Source: Misgurnus anguillicaudatus (taxonomy: Eukaryota; Chordata; Actinopteri; Cypriniformes; Cobitidae). Taken from it: a DNA stretch of 64,000 bases. Shown here piece after piece: positions 12,201-24,655 of the stretch. The notes under the pieces were generated by a model. It was not told the DNA's origin and searched no databases. It saw only the letters and a program-made list of their open reading frames with translations. The stretch covers positions 16,738,501-16,802,500 of the forward strand of contig NC_073341.2 of the NCBI RefSeq assembly GCF_027580225.2, read 5' to 3'. The translations under genes and the position numbers were made by a program. How positions within the stretch are numbered: position 1 is the first letter of the stretch; each line of letters begins with the position of its first letter.

Positions 12201-14800
12201 GACCCACATAGTAGAGATGCGCGGTTGGCGGTTACAGCCACGGACTCCGCGGATAAACCGCGGATCGGGCGGATGACGTGACGAAAAATAATATTTTAAT
12301 TAAATTCGGGCGGGTGGCGGATCGACTGCTTGTTATTAGCTTTGTTCTTCAAAGCATACGACCTTAAAGGTGAGCATTATGTCTATCAAGGTGGCAGGCT
12401 CAGAAGTTCGTGAAGAGAACTGAAATGAGACGGTCTAGCCTTCAGAGGACCCATAATTTGGGTCACCTGTTGCACGCGCCCCCAGTAGCGCCCATCGCGC
12501 CTGTCAGCAATAAACAGCGGAGACATTTTTGACTTATTAAAATAAATATGTAATCAGAAAAATATGAATTTATTTTAGAAAATATGACACATTGATGTAG
12601 ATTAAACTATTCAACAACAGTATATCAAATAATCAACCTTAGAAATATACGCAACATAAACCGAATAATATTAACACAAAACATAACTTATAATACTAAA
12701 ACAGTGACAAGAAAAAGTTTTCTAAATACACTTTTATTTAATAAAGGTTTTAATTGTTTGGGATAGCCTCGGCATGTTAAGGATCCATTCGTTCTATCAT
12801 TAACAGCGCAGAGAAATGAGGACGCATTTTGACACAGCTCTTATCAACGCCGGCGAAGGAGGTACGTGGCAAACTCAAAAAAATGAGAATTAAAAACAAA
12901 GGAAATAAAAGGTCAGAAAAGGGTTGCCTGGAATAAGTTTTACAAAGTGGTAAATCAGGAGGATGACACTAGTGCAGACTATGTAATTTGTGCGTTTAAT
13001 TTAGGCTATTTATTTATTTTTGTCCCATGTCATGTGCGCCGATTGGAAACTGGTCTTTATGATTTAAAAAGAAAGCATTCAAGTGAACAGTACTAAACGA
13101 ACTTGAAGCAAAAATAAATTTCAGCAAATGCAAACTTCAATCAAACATAGTAAGAGGTGAAGTATAGCTTTAGCCTACAGAAATGCTTATTGCATTAATT
13201 TTTAAATGTGTGCGAGGTCCGTGCACGTCCTTCGCTAGCTAAACGAGCATTAAATATTAATGACGTTGAGTTTATTGTTTTTATTAATTTATATTCACAA
13301 AACTTATCATCAAAACATCGATTAAAATTAAGAGACAAATTATCTGAAACGAAATTCATTTTAAAGTAGAAAACAAAACTTAAATTAAACTCGAAAATAA
13401 TGTCTGACCCATTACAATTCTCCCTTCATATTGGCCTTTACAACGCCCTATATGGCGTTTAAAATTACAGTCTATCTTTCGTAATAAGCTAACTAAAATT
13501 AAACAAAACATAAACACATTACAACAATATTCAAACCAAACAATACTCAAACATAAATATAAAATAGACATTATGATACATGTTAAAACAATCCGATATA
13601 GCATTTATAATAGCTGGTTAGTAGATGTTTACTATTTTTGTCAAAACCTCCGTTGCAAACCTCCATTTACCTGAATAAAATAATTTTTACTTTGAAAATG
13701 ATGCGCTGTCACGTTAACACCAGCTGTTTGTTTACATAAGACTCCATCTACATTTACACTCAGCGCAACGTCTGATTTCTTAAACTAAAACAGGGTCTGC
13801 AGCGTTGACGAACGAATCCGTTTATGAGGGTCGAAAACGGTGATGTAGATGAAAGGCGTAAACGTAGCAAAAGTAACGCATTTTAAAGGATAAACGCATT
13901 AATGTAAACATAGCCTGAGTTCACTGCTTATATTCTAGGGCTTTCTAGTCTCGCGGCTGTCATCAGCAGCGGCTGTCATCAGCAGCGCCTTGCATCGCCC
14001 AGTCAGCGGATGGCGGGCGGGTGCGGTTTTGAAAACTGGTCAGAAACGTTGGTGCGGATGGATGGCGGACGGATGATGAGTTTTGTGATGCGGTTGCGGA
14101 TGAAATAAAAGCCCATCTGCGCATCTCTACCACATAGGTCACCTGTATATGTGTTTTGAATAAGGAAACACATATGGAACCCTATTGGCCAAACCATATG
14201 GTTACAACATGGACAAACACAAATATTCCCAAATAGGCTCCTTACATGGGCCGAAAGTGGGACCCACATAGGTCACCTGTATATGTCTTTTGAATAAGGA
14301 AACACATATGGAACCCTATTGGCCAAACCATATGGGTACAACATGGGCAAACACAAATATTCCCATATAGGCTCCTTATATGGGCCGAAAGTGGGTCCCA
14401 CATAGGTCACCTGTATATGTCTTTTGAATAAGGAAACACATATGGGGCCCTTTTGGCTAAACCATATGGGTACAACATGGGCAAACACAATAATTCCCAT
14501 ATAGGCTCCTTATATGGGCCGAAAGTGGGACCCACATAGGTCACCTGTATATGTCTTTTGAATAAGGAAACGCATTTGGGACCCTTTCGGCCAAACCATA
14601 TGGGTACAACATGGGCAAACACAATAATTCCTATAAAGACTCCTTATATGGGCCCAAAGTGGGACCCACATAGGTCATGAGTATATGGATTCTAAATAAG
14701 GAAACACTTATGGGACCCTTTCTGTCAAATCATATTAGACCAAAATGGGCAAACACAATCAGTCCCATACAAGCTCCCGACATGGACCCCCATATGTAAT
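9240..14800. repeat. 133-bp satellite array (interrupted by a hAT at 12212-14129)
   Basis: Units of about 132-135 bp share phrases CCCATATAGGCTCCTTATAT, GTGGGACCCACATAGGTCAC and GTTTTGAATAAGGAAACACA. The phrase CCCATATAGG starts at 9627, 9761, 9893, 10025 (variant) and 10160. The first 300 bp and the last 150 bp are degenerate. Roughly 27 units are present outside the hAT insertion. A seven-unit block has been duplicated: the rare variant CCTATTGGACAAACCATATGG recurs at about 10381 and 11319, some 938 bp apart. Open frames of 70-120 codons on the - strand are products of this periodicity, not genes. Confidence 0.9.
12212..14129. mobile_element. hAT non-autonomous element inside the 133-bp satellite
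   Basis: The termini TAGAGATGCGCGG (12212) and TGCGCATCTCTA (ending 14129) are inverted. They are flanked by identical 8-bp duplications CCACATAG (12204-12211 and 14130-14137), which are part of the satellite unit itself. The 1918-bp element has GC-rich ends (GGATCGGGCGGATG; GGATGGCGGGCGG) and an AT-rich middle without a recognisable transposase. It inserted after the satellite had expanded. Confidence 0.85.
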
Positions 14801-16440
14801 TGTCATTTCATGCCCTGTTTTAAACAGGGATCCTGAAAGGTTTATGCCTATGTTTTCAGACTGTCTTACTTCACAAACCATGGTGACGCTAAAAGCAAGA
14901 CATGTAGCCTAATAGTTTATGAAGTCCCAAAGGACTGCAGGATAACTTCTAAGTAAAGACGGCTGCATCAATGTAACAGAAGCCTTGCATTTTTTACCCA
15001 AAGCTTATATTAGTGCATTTAAAATGTTATTTGTAATATGATGACAAAACATTGCAAAAATTAGTTAGGTTCAGGCTCAGGTTAAAATTTTCCTGCAAGT
15101 CTAAAGCGATCTAACATAATTAGCAAAAGTGAGAAAGAGACCATATTCACCGTATTCTGATATCTAGACCAATCAGTTTTCACTGTGGGCAGGCTTACAA
15201 TCAACCTCTCTCTTCAGCTCAGTAAACCACTGTACAGTAGTTTATTTACAATGTACAGTAAATGACAGAGTGTCCAAAAAAACCACTGGAAAATAATACA
15301 ATATTTACTTTATTTTTCAAGTACATAAAAGTGTATCTGTGTGTAAACCCTCTGCTTTTAAACAAAACAAAAACATTTGATCCTATCTTTATTTGTTCCT
15401 TTTTTTCTTATTTTAAATATGTGTAGTTTTTTATAAATATAGGGTCAAAGGAGTTTAAGGTGTCCTTCATAATTGTACATATATTTTATAGCTGTTAAAA
15501 GAGCAACCATATTAAAGTAGGCTAATAAACAATATAACACAATATATAATTTATATTGATGATTTAATTATTTTAAATGTATGTTTTTTTTTGCGGGGGC
15601 TTGTTGGTGAGCTTCCTTCCCAATCAGTTTTTGTAGGGTGGGATGTCTGAGTGTAATTTTAATAAATTAAACAGTCAAAACTGCACAAAAATCTTTTATT
15701 TACATTGTCTCCAATGTTTGCTATACTGAGAGGATTTGTTCATATGTAGAACTAATTTTATGTTTTGATAGATACTAAGTGAATTATCACCATACACCAA
15801 AGGCCTCTATCATGCTCTGGCCAGACCTTCAATACTGAAAGTGTTTAGACTGTTCAGCCAACATTGAGACAAGCTGAGTCATGCTGAGTCCATGAGTTTA
15901 GGTCCATGAGAAGAGCATTGAGCAACTAGGCTCTCCTGATTTTGCCAAGTGGTTGATGTCCTCAGGGCAACTTTATGTTGACCCGGGGGTAACATTTCAA
16001 TCAACCAATCAGATTTCAGAAATAAGTTTACAGTTTGTTTCACCAACTATGGTGTGGTGCAGGGGTGGCTGGTGACTTCTCTTGTGAAGGATTCAAAAAT
16101 TTGTGTTTGGGGTGTCATGTGTGTTGCTCATCATGTCAAAATATGTGTTTGTTGCGTCATGTGAACCATGTGCATCATGCATCGTGCCTGCTGGACACAC
16201 ATCGAAAGGATTTGTAATTAAAGAGGCGCTCACAAAATACTTGCAAGACACTACACTAAATTCATGCCACACACATGACAGGCTACATGTTGTGATGAGA
16301 TTTGCATCATGTGCCCTCGATAAAGAAGTCACCACGCGGCCGTCACTGCGTAAATGGCTACTGGATTTTATTTATTTGGGGTCTATGGGCTACAGTTTTC
16401 CAAAATATACCCTTATGAAAATTAAATAATTAAATTAAAT
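14801..16440. other. Core region of the 19.5-kb element, no gene recognised
   Basis: AT-rich sequence without a convincing coding region. About 16061-16346 has loosely inverted ends (CAGGGGTGGCTGGTGACTTC and the complement of GAAGTCACCACGCGG...CACTG), suggesting a short hAT-like MITE, but no target duplication was found. Confidence 0.35.
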
Positions 16441-16760
16441 TAAATGGTTTACTACAGTTTAAACAAAAAAAAAAAACATACTCTAGTAAAACCATGGTTT
16501 TGCCAATAGTAGGCCTAATCAATACCAAAAAACATTTTACTGTACCACAAAAAAACATGCTTAATTTTCGTTAGCTATGCTGTCTCTTTTTTCAATGGGC
16601 TATTATACTTTCATGTAGAAAATTAACCATGGTTTTACTATAGTTAAAACAAAAACAAAAAACATAATAGAACCATGGTTTTGCTAGTAACCAATACACC
16701 AAAAAAACATGTTTACACTTTTACCACAATAAAACCATGGTAAATTTTCGTAAGGGCTAT
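16440..16760. repeat. ACCATGGTTTT-type palindromic repeat
   Basis: The palindromic phrase ACCATGGTTTT recurs several times in direct and inverted form within 300 bp, separated by A-rich tracts. This is the pattern of a short fold-back MITE. Its limits and target site were not determined. Confidence 0.4.
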
Positions 16761-16827
16761 ATGCACATTGTGTTTTGGGGTATATTTATGCAGATACAGG
16801 CCCATACAAATTCTAAACCGTAGACAT

Positions 16828-16862
16828 TGTGTGTGTGTGTGTGTGTTTGTGTGTGTGTACGT
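16828..16862. repeat. (GT)n microsatellite
   Basis: A short imperfect GT dinucleotide run interrupted by TTT and a TAC, with nothing else attached. Confidence 0.85.
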
Positions 16863-17682
16863 GTATTGCAATAAACTCGAATTATATGTGTATCCTACAG
16901 AAAATGCAGTATTAATGCTAAAAAGTGATTTGTCCTGCATCATCACTATGTTGTATTCGTTTAAAAAAACGGCGCCAAGAAAGAAAGGACATGCGCATTG
17001 TTCTCCTCCTGAGCCAGTTAACGTAGAGCTGGTACATTGCTGTCTTCACTGGAGTGCTGCAAGCTCGAAGTGTGGTGAGTAGATCTGTTTTATTACAATA
17101 TATGACATTAAACTGTTGATAAAAAGTATATTCAAGTAGTCAAACATTAAAATATTCTTGGATGTTATTCTAAATCAGTGGCGAAGCTCGCCGGGATAAC
17201 GTTTGGTGAATGCGTACGGTCGAGGTTGCGAAAATCAACCTTTTGTTTAAATTGTTAGAGTTTTAAAACATTACATTTACTCTGTTAACGTAACATTTAC
17301 TTAAGAAGCGCTTTAGGATAACAGTTATAGTGGGTATTTTTACTCGTAACTCGATGATATTTTTATTGACATGCCCTCAGTTTTGCACGACGCACGATGC
17401 AGTACGAAATGCGAACTTCAGATTATTATTATTATTTCATAATTTGCCGAAGCATTTGATTTGTGAATGAATGACTCTTTTGAACGAGTCGGTTCTTCAC
17501 AAAATATTGCAAATGAATTACTGTTTTGTACCGGGTCGATTCTAAACTAGCTATTGATTGAACGGTTTGAATCAGTTTGAATGATTTGTTCCGTGTGCTG
17601 CAAGATCTGAATCATCTGTACATCTGCAGGCTGCAGCACTTCTCGCTCGTAACGTGAAACTTAAAAACACGCCAAGGAGTGG

Positions 17683-17793
17683 ATGCAAGTGAACTATCAA
17701 TCTACTGAAACAGAAGCGGGAAATGTATTCGAAGACGAAAATGCTCACGCGACCTGTGCGTCAGACCCGGATAAACGCACGCGAGCTGACAAA
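17683..17793 (+). other. Candidate first coding exon of unknown gene
   Basis: An ATG at 17683 opens 37 codons (MQVNYQSTETEAGN through TRADK), rich in acidic and polar residues. It ends exactly at a strong donor, GTAAGT, at 17794, with a stop just inside the intron. The CpG-rich upstream block (17450-17680) resembles that at about 8380-8560, and the sequence downstream of the donor matches about 8730-8760 (CATCGA(T/C)GATTG(A/G)CGTCTG). It may be the 5' exon of the gene carried by the surrounding element. No domain is recognised, and the next exon was not identified with certainty. Confidence 0.3.
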
Positions 17794-18319
17794 GTAAGTT
17801 AACGCGCTTTCAGAAATGTTCTCTTGAATCACAGCAGGAAGAAAATCCATCGACGATTGGCGTCTGATTCGCTCTAAAAAGTAATGTTTGTTCAGATGTG
17901 AGTGCTTTTTGTGACACATTAGTTTGATAATATTAGATAACACGAATTACTGTATTTTTACTCAAGTAAAATATTGACTGCTGTCCCCTCCTATGGAAAT
18001 CACGTTTTCGTTTGGCTGCATCTAGTAAGAGCACTATTTTGTTTGCTCGGTTTGATCACTGATATCTATTACAAGTTTTGATGTCATTTTGGATGTAGGG
18101 AAGCAATTAGGTGCAGCGTTATAACAAGACTATTGACTTCTATGCCTACCTTTACATGAATTTTTTTTAGCGTACATACTGTATAGTATAGACTTGGTTA
18201 GTGAACTTTAACAGTAGCTGTTAACTCATATAATTTTGTCATTTTTATGGATTTTTTTCAGATCCTGAGTAGCTGTTATTCAACATAAACACATTTCCGC
18301 ACACATGAAGATGGATGAC

Positions 18320-18784
18320 GATAGTTCATCTTAAAATGAAACTTATGTTTATCAGCTTACCCCCAGGCCATCCAAGAGGTAGGTGACTTTGTTTCTTCAG
18401 TAGAACACAAATGTAGATTTTTAACTCCAACAGTTTCAGTCTGTCAGTTGTATAAGTGGATGGTAACAAAAACCGAAAGAGAAAAAAAACATGCACAGAC
18501 AAATCCAAATAAAACCCTGCAGCTCGTGACGACACATCCGTGTCCTACTTAAGACACAAAACCTTCGGTTTGTGCGAGAAACCGAACAGTATTTATATCA
18601 TTTTTTACCTCTAATACAACATTATCCCCAGAGAAACGGCAGCCCCTACGCCCTCATTCTGTGCACCCGATACAGTAGGTGGCAGTATGCACCTATGAAG
18701 TTGTTTTGCAACCCGCTATTAAACATTAGATGAATAAGAAGGTGATGTGTGAATGCGTGTGTTTCATTTTAAGATGAACTATCG
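18320..18784. mobile_element. Short MITE with about 22-bp inverted ends
   Basis: CGATAGTTCATCTTAAAATG at the left is matched by CATTTTAAGATGAACTATCG at the right, enclosing about 465 bp with no coding capacity. No clear target duplication was identified. A degenerate GC-rich block at 18880-18955 (CCCGGCCCGTCGGGTACC) may belong to yet another hAT end. Confidence 0.65.
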
Positions 18785-19051
18785 CTATAAACAGGCCCAT
18801 TGGCTGCCTACATATTATAATAAGCTGTTTTAAATTTCAAATGTTCAATGCCTTATTGCACCGAGCCCAACCCGAACATAATTTCTAAATATCTATCCGA
18901 ACCCGGCCCGTCGGGTACCGTCGGGTCCCGCTGGCTCGGTTCGAGTATCCATCCTTTAATACCTACTGTATGCCAAAGACTGTCATTGTAAAAAGTACAA
19001 ATGTGCCATTTTTAATATTTCTTTATCTTAAAAATTTATTTGGTTTTGCAG

Positions 19052-19188
19052 ATGCTCTTAAGAACAACGCCCTGATGTCCAAGGTCAACCAGCAAGAAGC
19101 TGAGAAGGCACTGCCAAAATGGTTTACTGGGGCAAGGGACAGAGGAGGACAGAGAGCATCAAGAATGCAGAAAAGGATGTCTGTTTGA
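19052..19188 (+). other. Candidate terminal coding exon of unknown gene
   Basis: After a good acceptor (TTTGGTTTTGCAG, ending 19051) the phase-1 frame encodes about 45 residues rich in Lys, Arg, Gln and Glu, including ALPKWFTGARDRGGQR, then a stop at 19186-19188. The basic, helical-looking composition and the clean acceptor make it a plausible last exon. The 17683-17793 exon ends in phase 0, so the two do not join directly. No family is recognised. Confidence 0.3.
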
Positions 19189-19244
19189 GAAAGGTTAAAA
19201 CTACAGTTGTTGATTTGAACTGTTGTAGTTCTTTAATTTTTCTT

Positions 19245-20035
19245 AAAGGAAAACACAATCATTTTTCAATATTTACCATGTTCTTCCCTCAACTTAGATG
19301 AATTAATACAAACCTCTCTTTTCTCAATGTGTGCACTTAAAGGTGGGGTGCACAATTTCTAAAAAAAAACGTTTTGGAAAAGGGAGACAGGCCGACTATC
19401 AAAACACACTTGGAGCCAATTAGCAGCATGTCTACTAAATGACATCGTTGCCTGGGTTGCGTATGTGTGGGGCGGGTCTATCAAAAGAAGGTCCAGATTC
19501 TATTAGGGTAAGGGTGTGTTTGTTTAGATGATTTCAAATATCAACATTGGCTTTCATGCACCCTGCCTTTATTTGTTGTAAAGTGTGGCGTGAATGTGTT
19601 AGCATTTAGCCAAGCACCATTCATTCATTAGGATCCAAACAGGGATGAATTTAATAGCCACCAAACACTTCCATGTTTTCCCTATTCAAAGACTGTTACA
19701 TGAGTAGTTACACGAGGAAGTATGGTAAAAAATATAACTATATTGTATGGCGGAAGAGCACTTAGTTTGTAGCACTCGACCTTGGGCACAGTAACATCAT
19801 CACTCCTGACTACTCCTCCTCTTGCTTAAACTACAGTCAACATAACCAACATGCCTGTACTAATGTTAGTACATTGAGCAGACTCTGCGAAATATCAAGT
19901 TAAGTTTAAGTGTACGCATTGAGAAAAGAGAGATATGTATTTATTCGGCTAAGTTGATGGAAGAACATAGTAAAATATTGAAAAACTGTGTTTGTAATTA
20001 TCTTACTTTCATTTACTTTTAAGGGCCCCATTTCA
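19245..20035. mobile_element. Fold-back element with roughly 100-bp arms and an inner MITE
   Basis: The left arm (about 19245-19338, with AATATTTACCATGTTCTTCC and CTCTCTTTTCTCAATGTG) is the diverged reverse complement of about 19915-20015. Inside, about 19338-19571 has its own inverted ends (TTAAAGGTGGGGTGCAC and GTGCACCCTGCCTTTA-like), typical of a TTAA-type MITE. No coding sequence is present. Confidence 0.6.
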
Positions 20036-20399
20036 ATAATTTTTTAAAGGGGCCATGGCATGAAAATCTGACTTTTTCCATGTTTAAGTACTACAATTGG
20101 GTCCCCAGTGCTTCTATCAACCTAGAAAATGTGAAAAAGATCAACCCAGTAACTTCCATTCTCTGCAAGCATGTGAAAAAATAGGTAGTTGAAATTTGGC
20201 TCTCCTTATGATGTCAGAAGGAGCTCTTATTATAATAATACCACACCTTAATCTGCACTATCCAACCACAGCACTGCCATTTAGTGCAGAGAGGGAGAGA
20301 CAGAGAAAAAAATTCACAGCACAATTAAGTTTCAATTTCAACAAACCACCATCATTGTTATCAGTGTTTGAATTTCATCAGCTCATTTGCATTTTAAAG

Positions 20400-23266
20400 T
20401 AGGGATGCACCGAAATGAAAATTCTTGGCCAAAACCGAAAAAAGGAAACCAAGGCCGAAAAACCGAAACACCGAAAGAAATTATTATGCCAATTATAAGT
20501 ACAATTGCATTTATGGCTATCACTGTGTACTAACTTTACTAGGGGTGTGTGATGGATAAAAAAAACCTCACAGTTCGGATCACATTACAGTTTTTGAGGC
20601 ACAGATCAGATTATTTTTCGGATCAGCAAAAAGCAGGTGGGAAAAAATCTAATAAACAATAAAGAAATTGCAAACATTTACAAAAAAGAACAAAGTTGTA
20701 CATTAATAAGGTCTGAAATTAGCATTAGGTACAGAAATCAAATTAAATGAATCATAACACAATAAATTAAATGTATTATTATTTTTAGAGCTATTTGTCT
20801 CTTTGTCATGCACAGCAAAATCCCCGGTGTTAAATAAACACTGTGGGTGTATATACAATCCACTCCCAGATGGGCGCGCACAAAGACCGGTGCCAAAATC
20901 CAACACTGAAGCAGTGCCGAAGCCAACGAGACAATGAAGTGACGATCAAGACACCAACGGCGAACACCCGCCGGTCACCCCGTGCCAAATCAACCTTAAT
21001 TTTAGAATTTTCCCTGTCTTTAATTTTTTATTTTGATGACTCTTTTTCTGGATAAAGTAATACTCAAATAATGCAGAAAGACAAAATATTTAAATGTTAT
21101 AGATGAAATCCCCACAGTTAAACAAACACTATCATCATCTCTGTTTGAAAACCAAAATTACAACTTGCTTGCAGAGTTACATGGATGATAAGTTTAACTT
21201 CGATACAACTGCTGTAAATCTGGTTAATAAAGTTAGTCACCATTGCTCCGATTAGTGTTTCCTTTAGTTGGGTACTTGGGTCTTGAAGTTTATTGTTAGT
21301 TTTTTTCTGCTCATTGTGGAAGTGTGTTAATTAAACACTTCTGTTAGAGCAGAGAAAGATGAGAGAAATGAAGTCTATAACTGTTACTATGTTAATTATT
21401 ATGAAAACATAAGTGTTGTGATTCAATGATCTCATACAAAAAATAATCACTGTATATACGTGTTTAATTTTATATTTGGTCCACCCCATGAAATCCATAT
21501 AGCCTTAAGAGTTAATGTTTTTCACCAAAATCTAATCTGTGGTGTCAGTCAGACACACGGAGACATCAACAATCAGCCTATAAAACACAATCATGGTGAC
21601 AATCAACAACAAAGCTTCATGCCGCAATGCATGCTGGGTACCAGGATTGTATAAAACTCATTCATAACTCCCATCATGCATTGTGACATGACAAAATTGT
21701 GCAAATTTCTTACCATTTACTGTCACCCTTGTTGAGATTTGTATCAGAAGTTATGATGTCTCTCTTAAGCAAAAAAAAAAAAAAAAACTAAAGCATTACA
21801 GCAGTTTTACAGAACAGTGTCTTTCATAGAGCATTTTTGTATTTGCATTGTTGTCTTTATCATTTATTTATGATCAAATGTTTTAATGATTGGTAAAGAA
21901 TAAAATAAATAACCAATCTCAGATGCTATGAAAAGTTTTCCCTCTACATTAAGCAATGAACAAACATTCTTAATAAAACAATATAACAATTGCTAAAAGA
22001 GGAAAATTAGTTTAGTGAAGGTTAAAGGAAGAATGCCTAACTAAAGGAAACGTTAATTACAATAATGGTGACTTCAAATGAACCCATAAGAAACACAAAC
22101 TTAAGATTTAATGTGATACATTCTATGATTACATCACGTCAGAAAGAAGATTTGTCTACTAAATCACGTGTGTGGATGCTGGAATAGTTGAGCACTTGTA
22201 TTTTGTTCTGACAGCTGTTTAGAAGTTAAATTTATCATCCCGGTTTAGAAAATAACGCTGCAAGTTGTAATTTTGGTTTTTTTAACAGAGATGATGATAG
22301 AGAGGCAAACGTGCAAGATTGCAGCTTTTGGAGTCATACTCCCAACAATGTTCATTTAATACTGGCGATTTCGCTGTATTCATCTATTGCATTTTGTCTT
22401 TCTTCATAATTTTAGCATTACTTTCTCCAAAAAAAAAAAAATCCAGGAAAATTAAGGTTGATTTGACACAGAATGACCAGCAGGTGTTCACCATTAATGT
22501 CTTAATCATCACTTCATTATCTCATTAACTTCAACACTGCTTCAGTGTTAAATTTTAACACCAGTCTTTATACACACCCATCTCGGAGTGGATTATATAT
22601 ACACCCACAGTGTTTATTTAACACCGGGGATTTTGCTGTGTGGGTTGTTTGATCAACAATAATGACACAGACTTAAGTAGGTTAATCTGACTGTAATCTA
22701 TACATACACTTAAGACATAAACAAATGTTTTTATTAGAAAAAGAATACTGTGGAGATAATTTTGTTTATATGTGCCCTGTCAATAACAGAGAGATTTTAT
22801 GTTTGCTTGTTTTTTTTTTTTAAACGCGTTTCTCTCGTATGTGCCCTATTAAACGCGCGCGCACACATAGAGAACGAGGGTGGATCCCAAACAGCGCAAC
22901 AGTCGCTCCACATAAAAACGTTACGTTGTGTTTCGTTGCTTTATTCGCCGAATGTATGTTAATGGATTACAGTATGAGACACATTAGCGCGACTCTCTCT
23001 AAAGTTTACACATCAAGACATGCTTAATCTTTGCAGACGCGTGCAAACAGCTCGACCGTGAGTGAAACCTGCTTGAGCACGAAGGGGAGGGGTGGGAGAC
23101 GACTGATCACCGTGAGTGAAACCTAAGCGCTAGTGCACTGATGGGAGGGGCGCAGTTAACATTAATTTTCGGTTGACTTTTTCGGCTGGATTTTTTATTT
23201 CGGCCGAAACAGATAATGCCATTTTTGACCGAAAATTTCGGCGACCGAAATTTCGGTGCACCCCTA
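20400..23266. mobile_element. hAT element with 8-bp target duplication TTTTAAAG
   Basis: The left terminus TAGGGATGCACCGAAAT (20400) and right terminus ATTTCGGTGCACCCCTA (ending 23266) are inverted. Identical TTTTAAAG duplications lie at 20392-20399 and 23267-23274. The ends are rich in CGAAA/TTTCG, and the whole is 2867 bp. No transposase frame is visible. Most of its interior is the fold-back element at 20812-22643. Confidence 0.85.
20812..22643. mobile_element. Fold-back element with about 450-bp arms nested in the hAT
   Basis: CACAGCAAAATCCCCGGTGT near 20812 is matched by its complement ending near 22643. The arms continue inward through AAATAAACACTGTGGGTGTA, AACACTGAAGCAGTG and CAAAATTACAACTTGC. 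The loop of about 900 bp is AT-rich with a poly-A run at 21770-21786. No coding sequence is apparent. Confidence 0.7.
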
Positions 23267-23479
23267 TTTTAAAGGACACACCCAAAACAGCACATTTTTG
23301 CACACACCTACAAAGTCGCTATTTTAACATGCTATAATAAATTATTTATATGGTATTTTGAGCTAAAACTTCACATTTGTGCTCTGGGGACACCAAAGAT
23401 TTATTTGACATCTTAAAAAGGTCTTGTGAAATGGCCCCTTTAAGATGTAAAATAAATCTTTGGTGTCTCCAGAGCAGTG

Positions 23480-23760
23480 ATGGGCAGTAACGCGTTAGAA
23501 GTAACGCGTTACTGTAATCCGATTACTTTTTTCAAGTAACGAGTAAAGTAAGGGATTACAATTGCAAAACCAGTAATTAGATTACTGTTACTTCCCCGTT
23601 AGCAGGCTGCGTTACTGCGTTATTTTTTTAATCTTGATTTTGTTTCATGAGACTCTCTCGTGTCGTGACGCGAGTCGAGTGACAATGACGTATGAGCGCC
23701 GCGCCCTCAGTCAGTGTATTGTTGAACGTGAGAAGACAACATGGAGCGCGGAAGAGAAGT
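23480..23760. mobile_element. Fragment of a GTAACGCGTT-type element
   Basis: The start CAGTGATGGGCAGTAACGCG, followed by repeated TAACGCGTTACT and GATTACTTTTT motifs, is a layout I associate with common fish hAT-like repeats. The matching end was not found before the inverted repeat fragment at 23830. Confidence 0.45.
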
Positions 23761-23829
23761 TGAAATTGCCACTTTGTAGGTCCAAGCAAAACTGCGTCCT
23801 TTAAACGTGTCCTTTAAAATGCAAACACA

Positions 23830-24062
23830 GATCACAATGATGGTGGTTTTTTGAAATTGAAACTCAGTTGTTCTGTCAATTATTTATTCTCACTCTCTGC
23901 ACTAAATGGCAGTGCCATGTTTGGATAGTGCAGATTAAGGGGTGTTATTATTATAATAAGATCCCCTTCTGATATCACAAGGGGAGCCACATTTATATTA
24001 CCTATTTTTGACATGCTTGCAGCGAACATTTTACCAGGTTTTCATGCTATGGGCCCTTTAAA
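23830..24062 (-). mobile_element. Partial inverted copy of the 20048-type TTAA element
   Basis: The reverse complement matches about 20048-20330: CATAGCATGAAAA, GCAAGCATGT, AAGGAGCTCTTATT-like, TAATCTGCACTATCCAA and CACTGCCATTTAGTGCAGAG. It is diverged and lacks its far end. Confidence 0.65.
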
Positions 24063-24295
24063 TATAATTTTTTTTCTAATTGTATTCGCAATATACTTAT
24101 CAAAGTACATACCTCCTTATACTATATATGGTGGCAAGGAAAAATGTGAATCTTTTAGATTTTCATTTTTTTAAAATAATTTTTTCATAAAATGTGATCT
24201 GATTTCCATCTAACATAATGTGTCTAAAAAAATAACACAACTTCTGATCTTTTATGTCTTTATTGAACACACTTAGTGGCCAACCACATCAAACG

Positions 24296-24655
24296 TGTTT
24301 ATGGAAGTTGCAGGCGCCTTTTTTTGAATGATATTTTTTGGGCAGGGAGCGTTTATGCGTGCCGAACGGCTTGCGGTTTTTGCTGCCAGTCGCAGCACTC
24401 GCTTTTGAAGGAGCGCTGAGAGCGGAAAAGCGCACGACGTCATTCGCGTCTTTCCATTTTCCAATCGAATGAGGGGAGAGGCAGGCCTTACGGTGTGGTG
24501 AGGGAAGTTTACAGTGCTTTGAAGAACCGGACTCTCTCACTCTCTCCTGCGTGTTTGTGCACCTCTCACCCTCAAACAAGGTCACAGTAAACGCCCTCTT
24601 TTTAAAGTTTCTGCTAATATGACAGTTAACAGCAAAAGAGCGCTCACGCTTTAAT
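24296..24655. other. GC-rich unclassified insertion in the Tc1 element
   Basis: The transposase frame ends abruptly after HMRRPN, and the next 350 bp are GC-rich (GGGCAGGGAGCG, GGAGCGCTGAGAGCGG, AAGAGCGCTCACGC), unlike any Tc1 sequence. No clear inverted ends or target duplication were found. A 98-codon - strand frame here is Ser/Lys-rich and unrecognised. Confidence 0.45.

Larger units (their letters stand above)
20048..23439. mobile_element. TTAA-flanked element split by a hAT insertion
   Basis: The ends AGGGGCCATGGCATG (20048) and ATGGCCCCT (ending 23439) are inverted and each is bordered by TTAA (20044-20047; 23440-23443), as for piggyBac or Kolobok elements. Removing the hAT at 20400-23266 leaves about 0.5 kb. 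A second, inverted, partial copy lies at 23830-24062. Just outside the right end, AAATAAATCTTTGGTGTC is the inverse of GACACCAAAGATTTATTT at about 23389, so the right end can form a hairpin and the true boundary may lie slightly beyond. Confidence 0.6.

Noticed and set aside
10338..14622. Several 70-120 codon - strand frames of similar sequence
   Set aside because: They are read-outs of the 133-bp satellite, each spanning one or two units, with no start context or domain.
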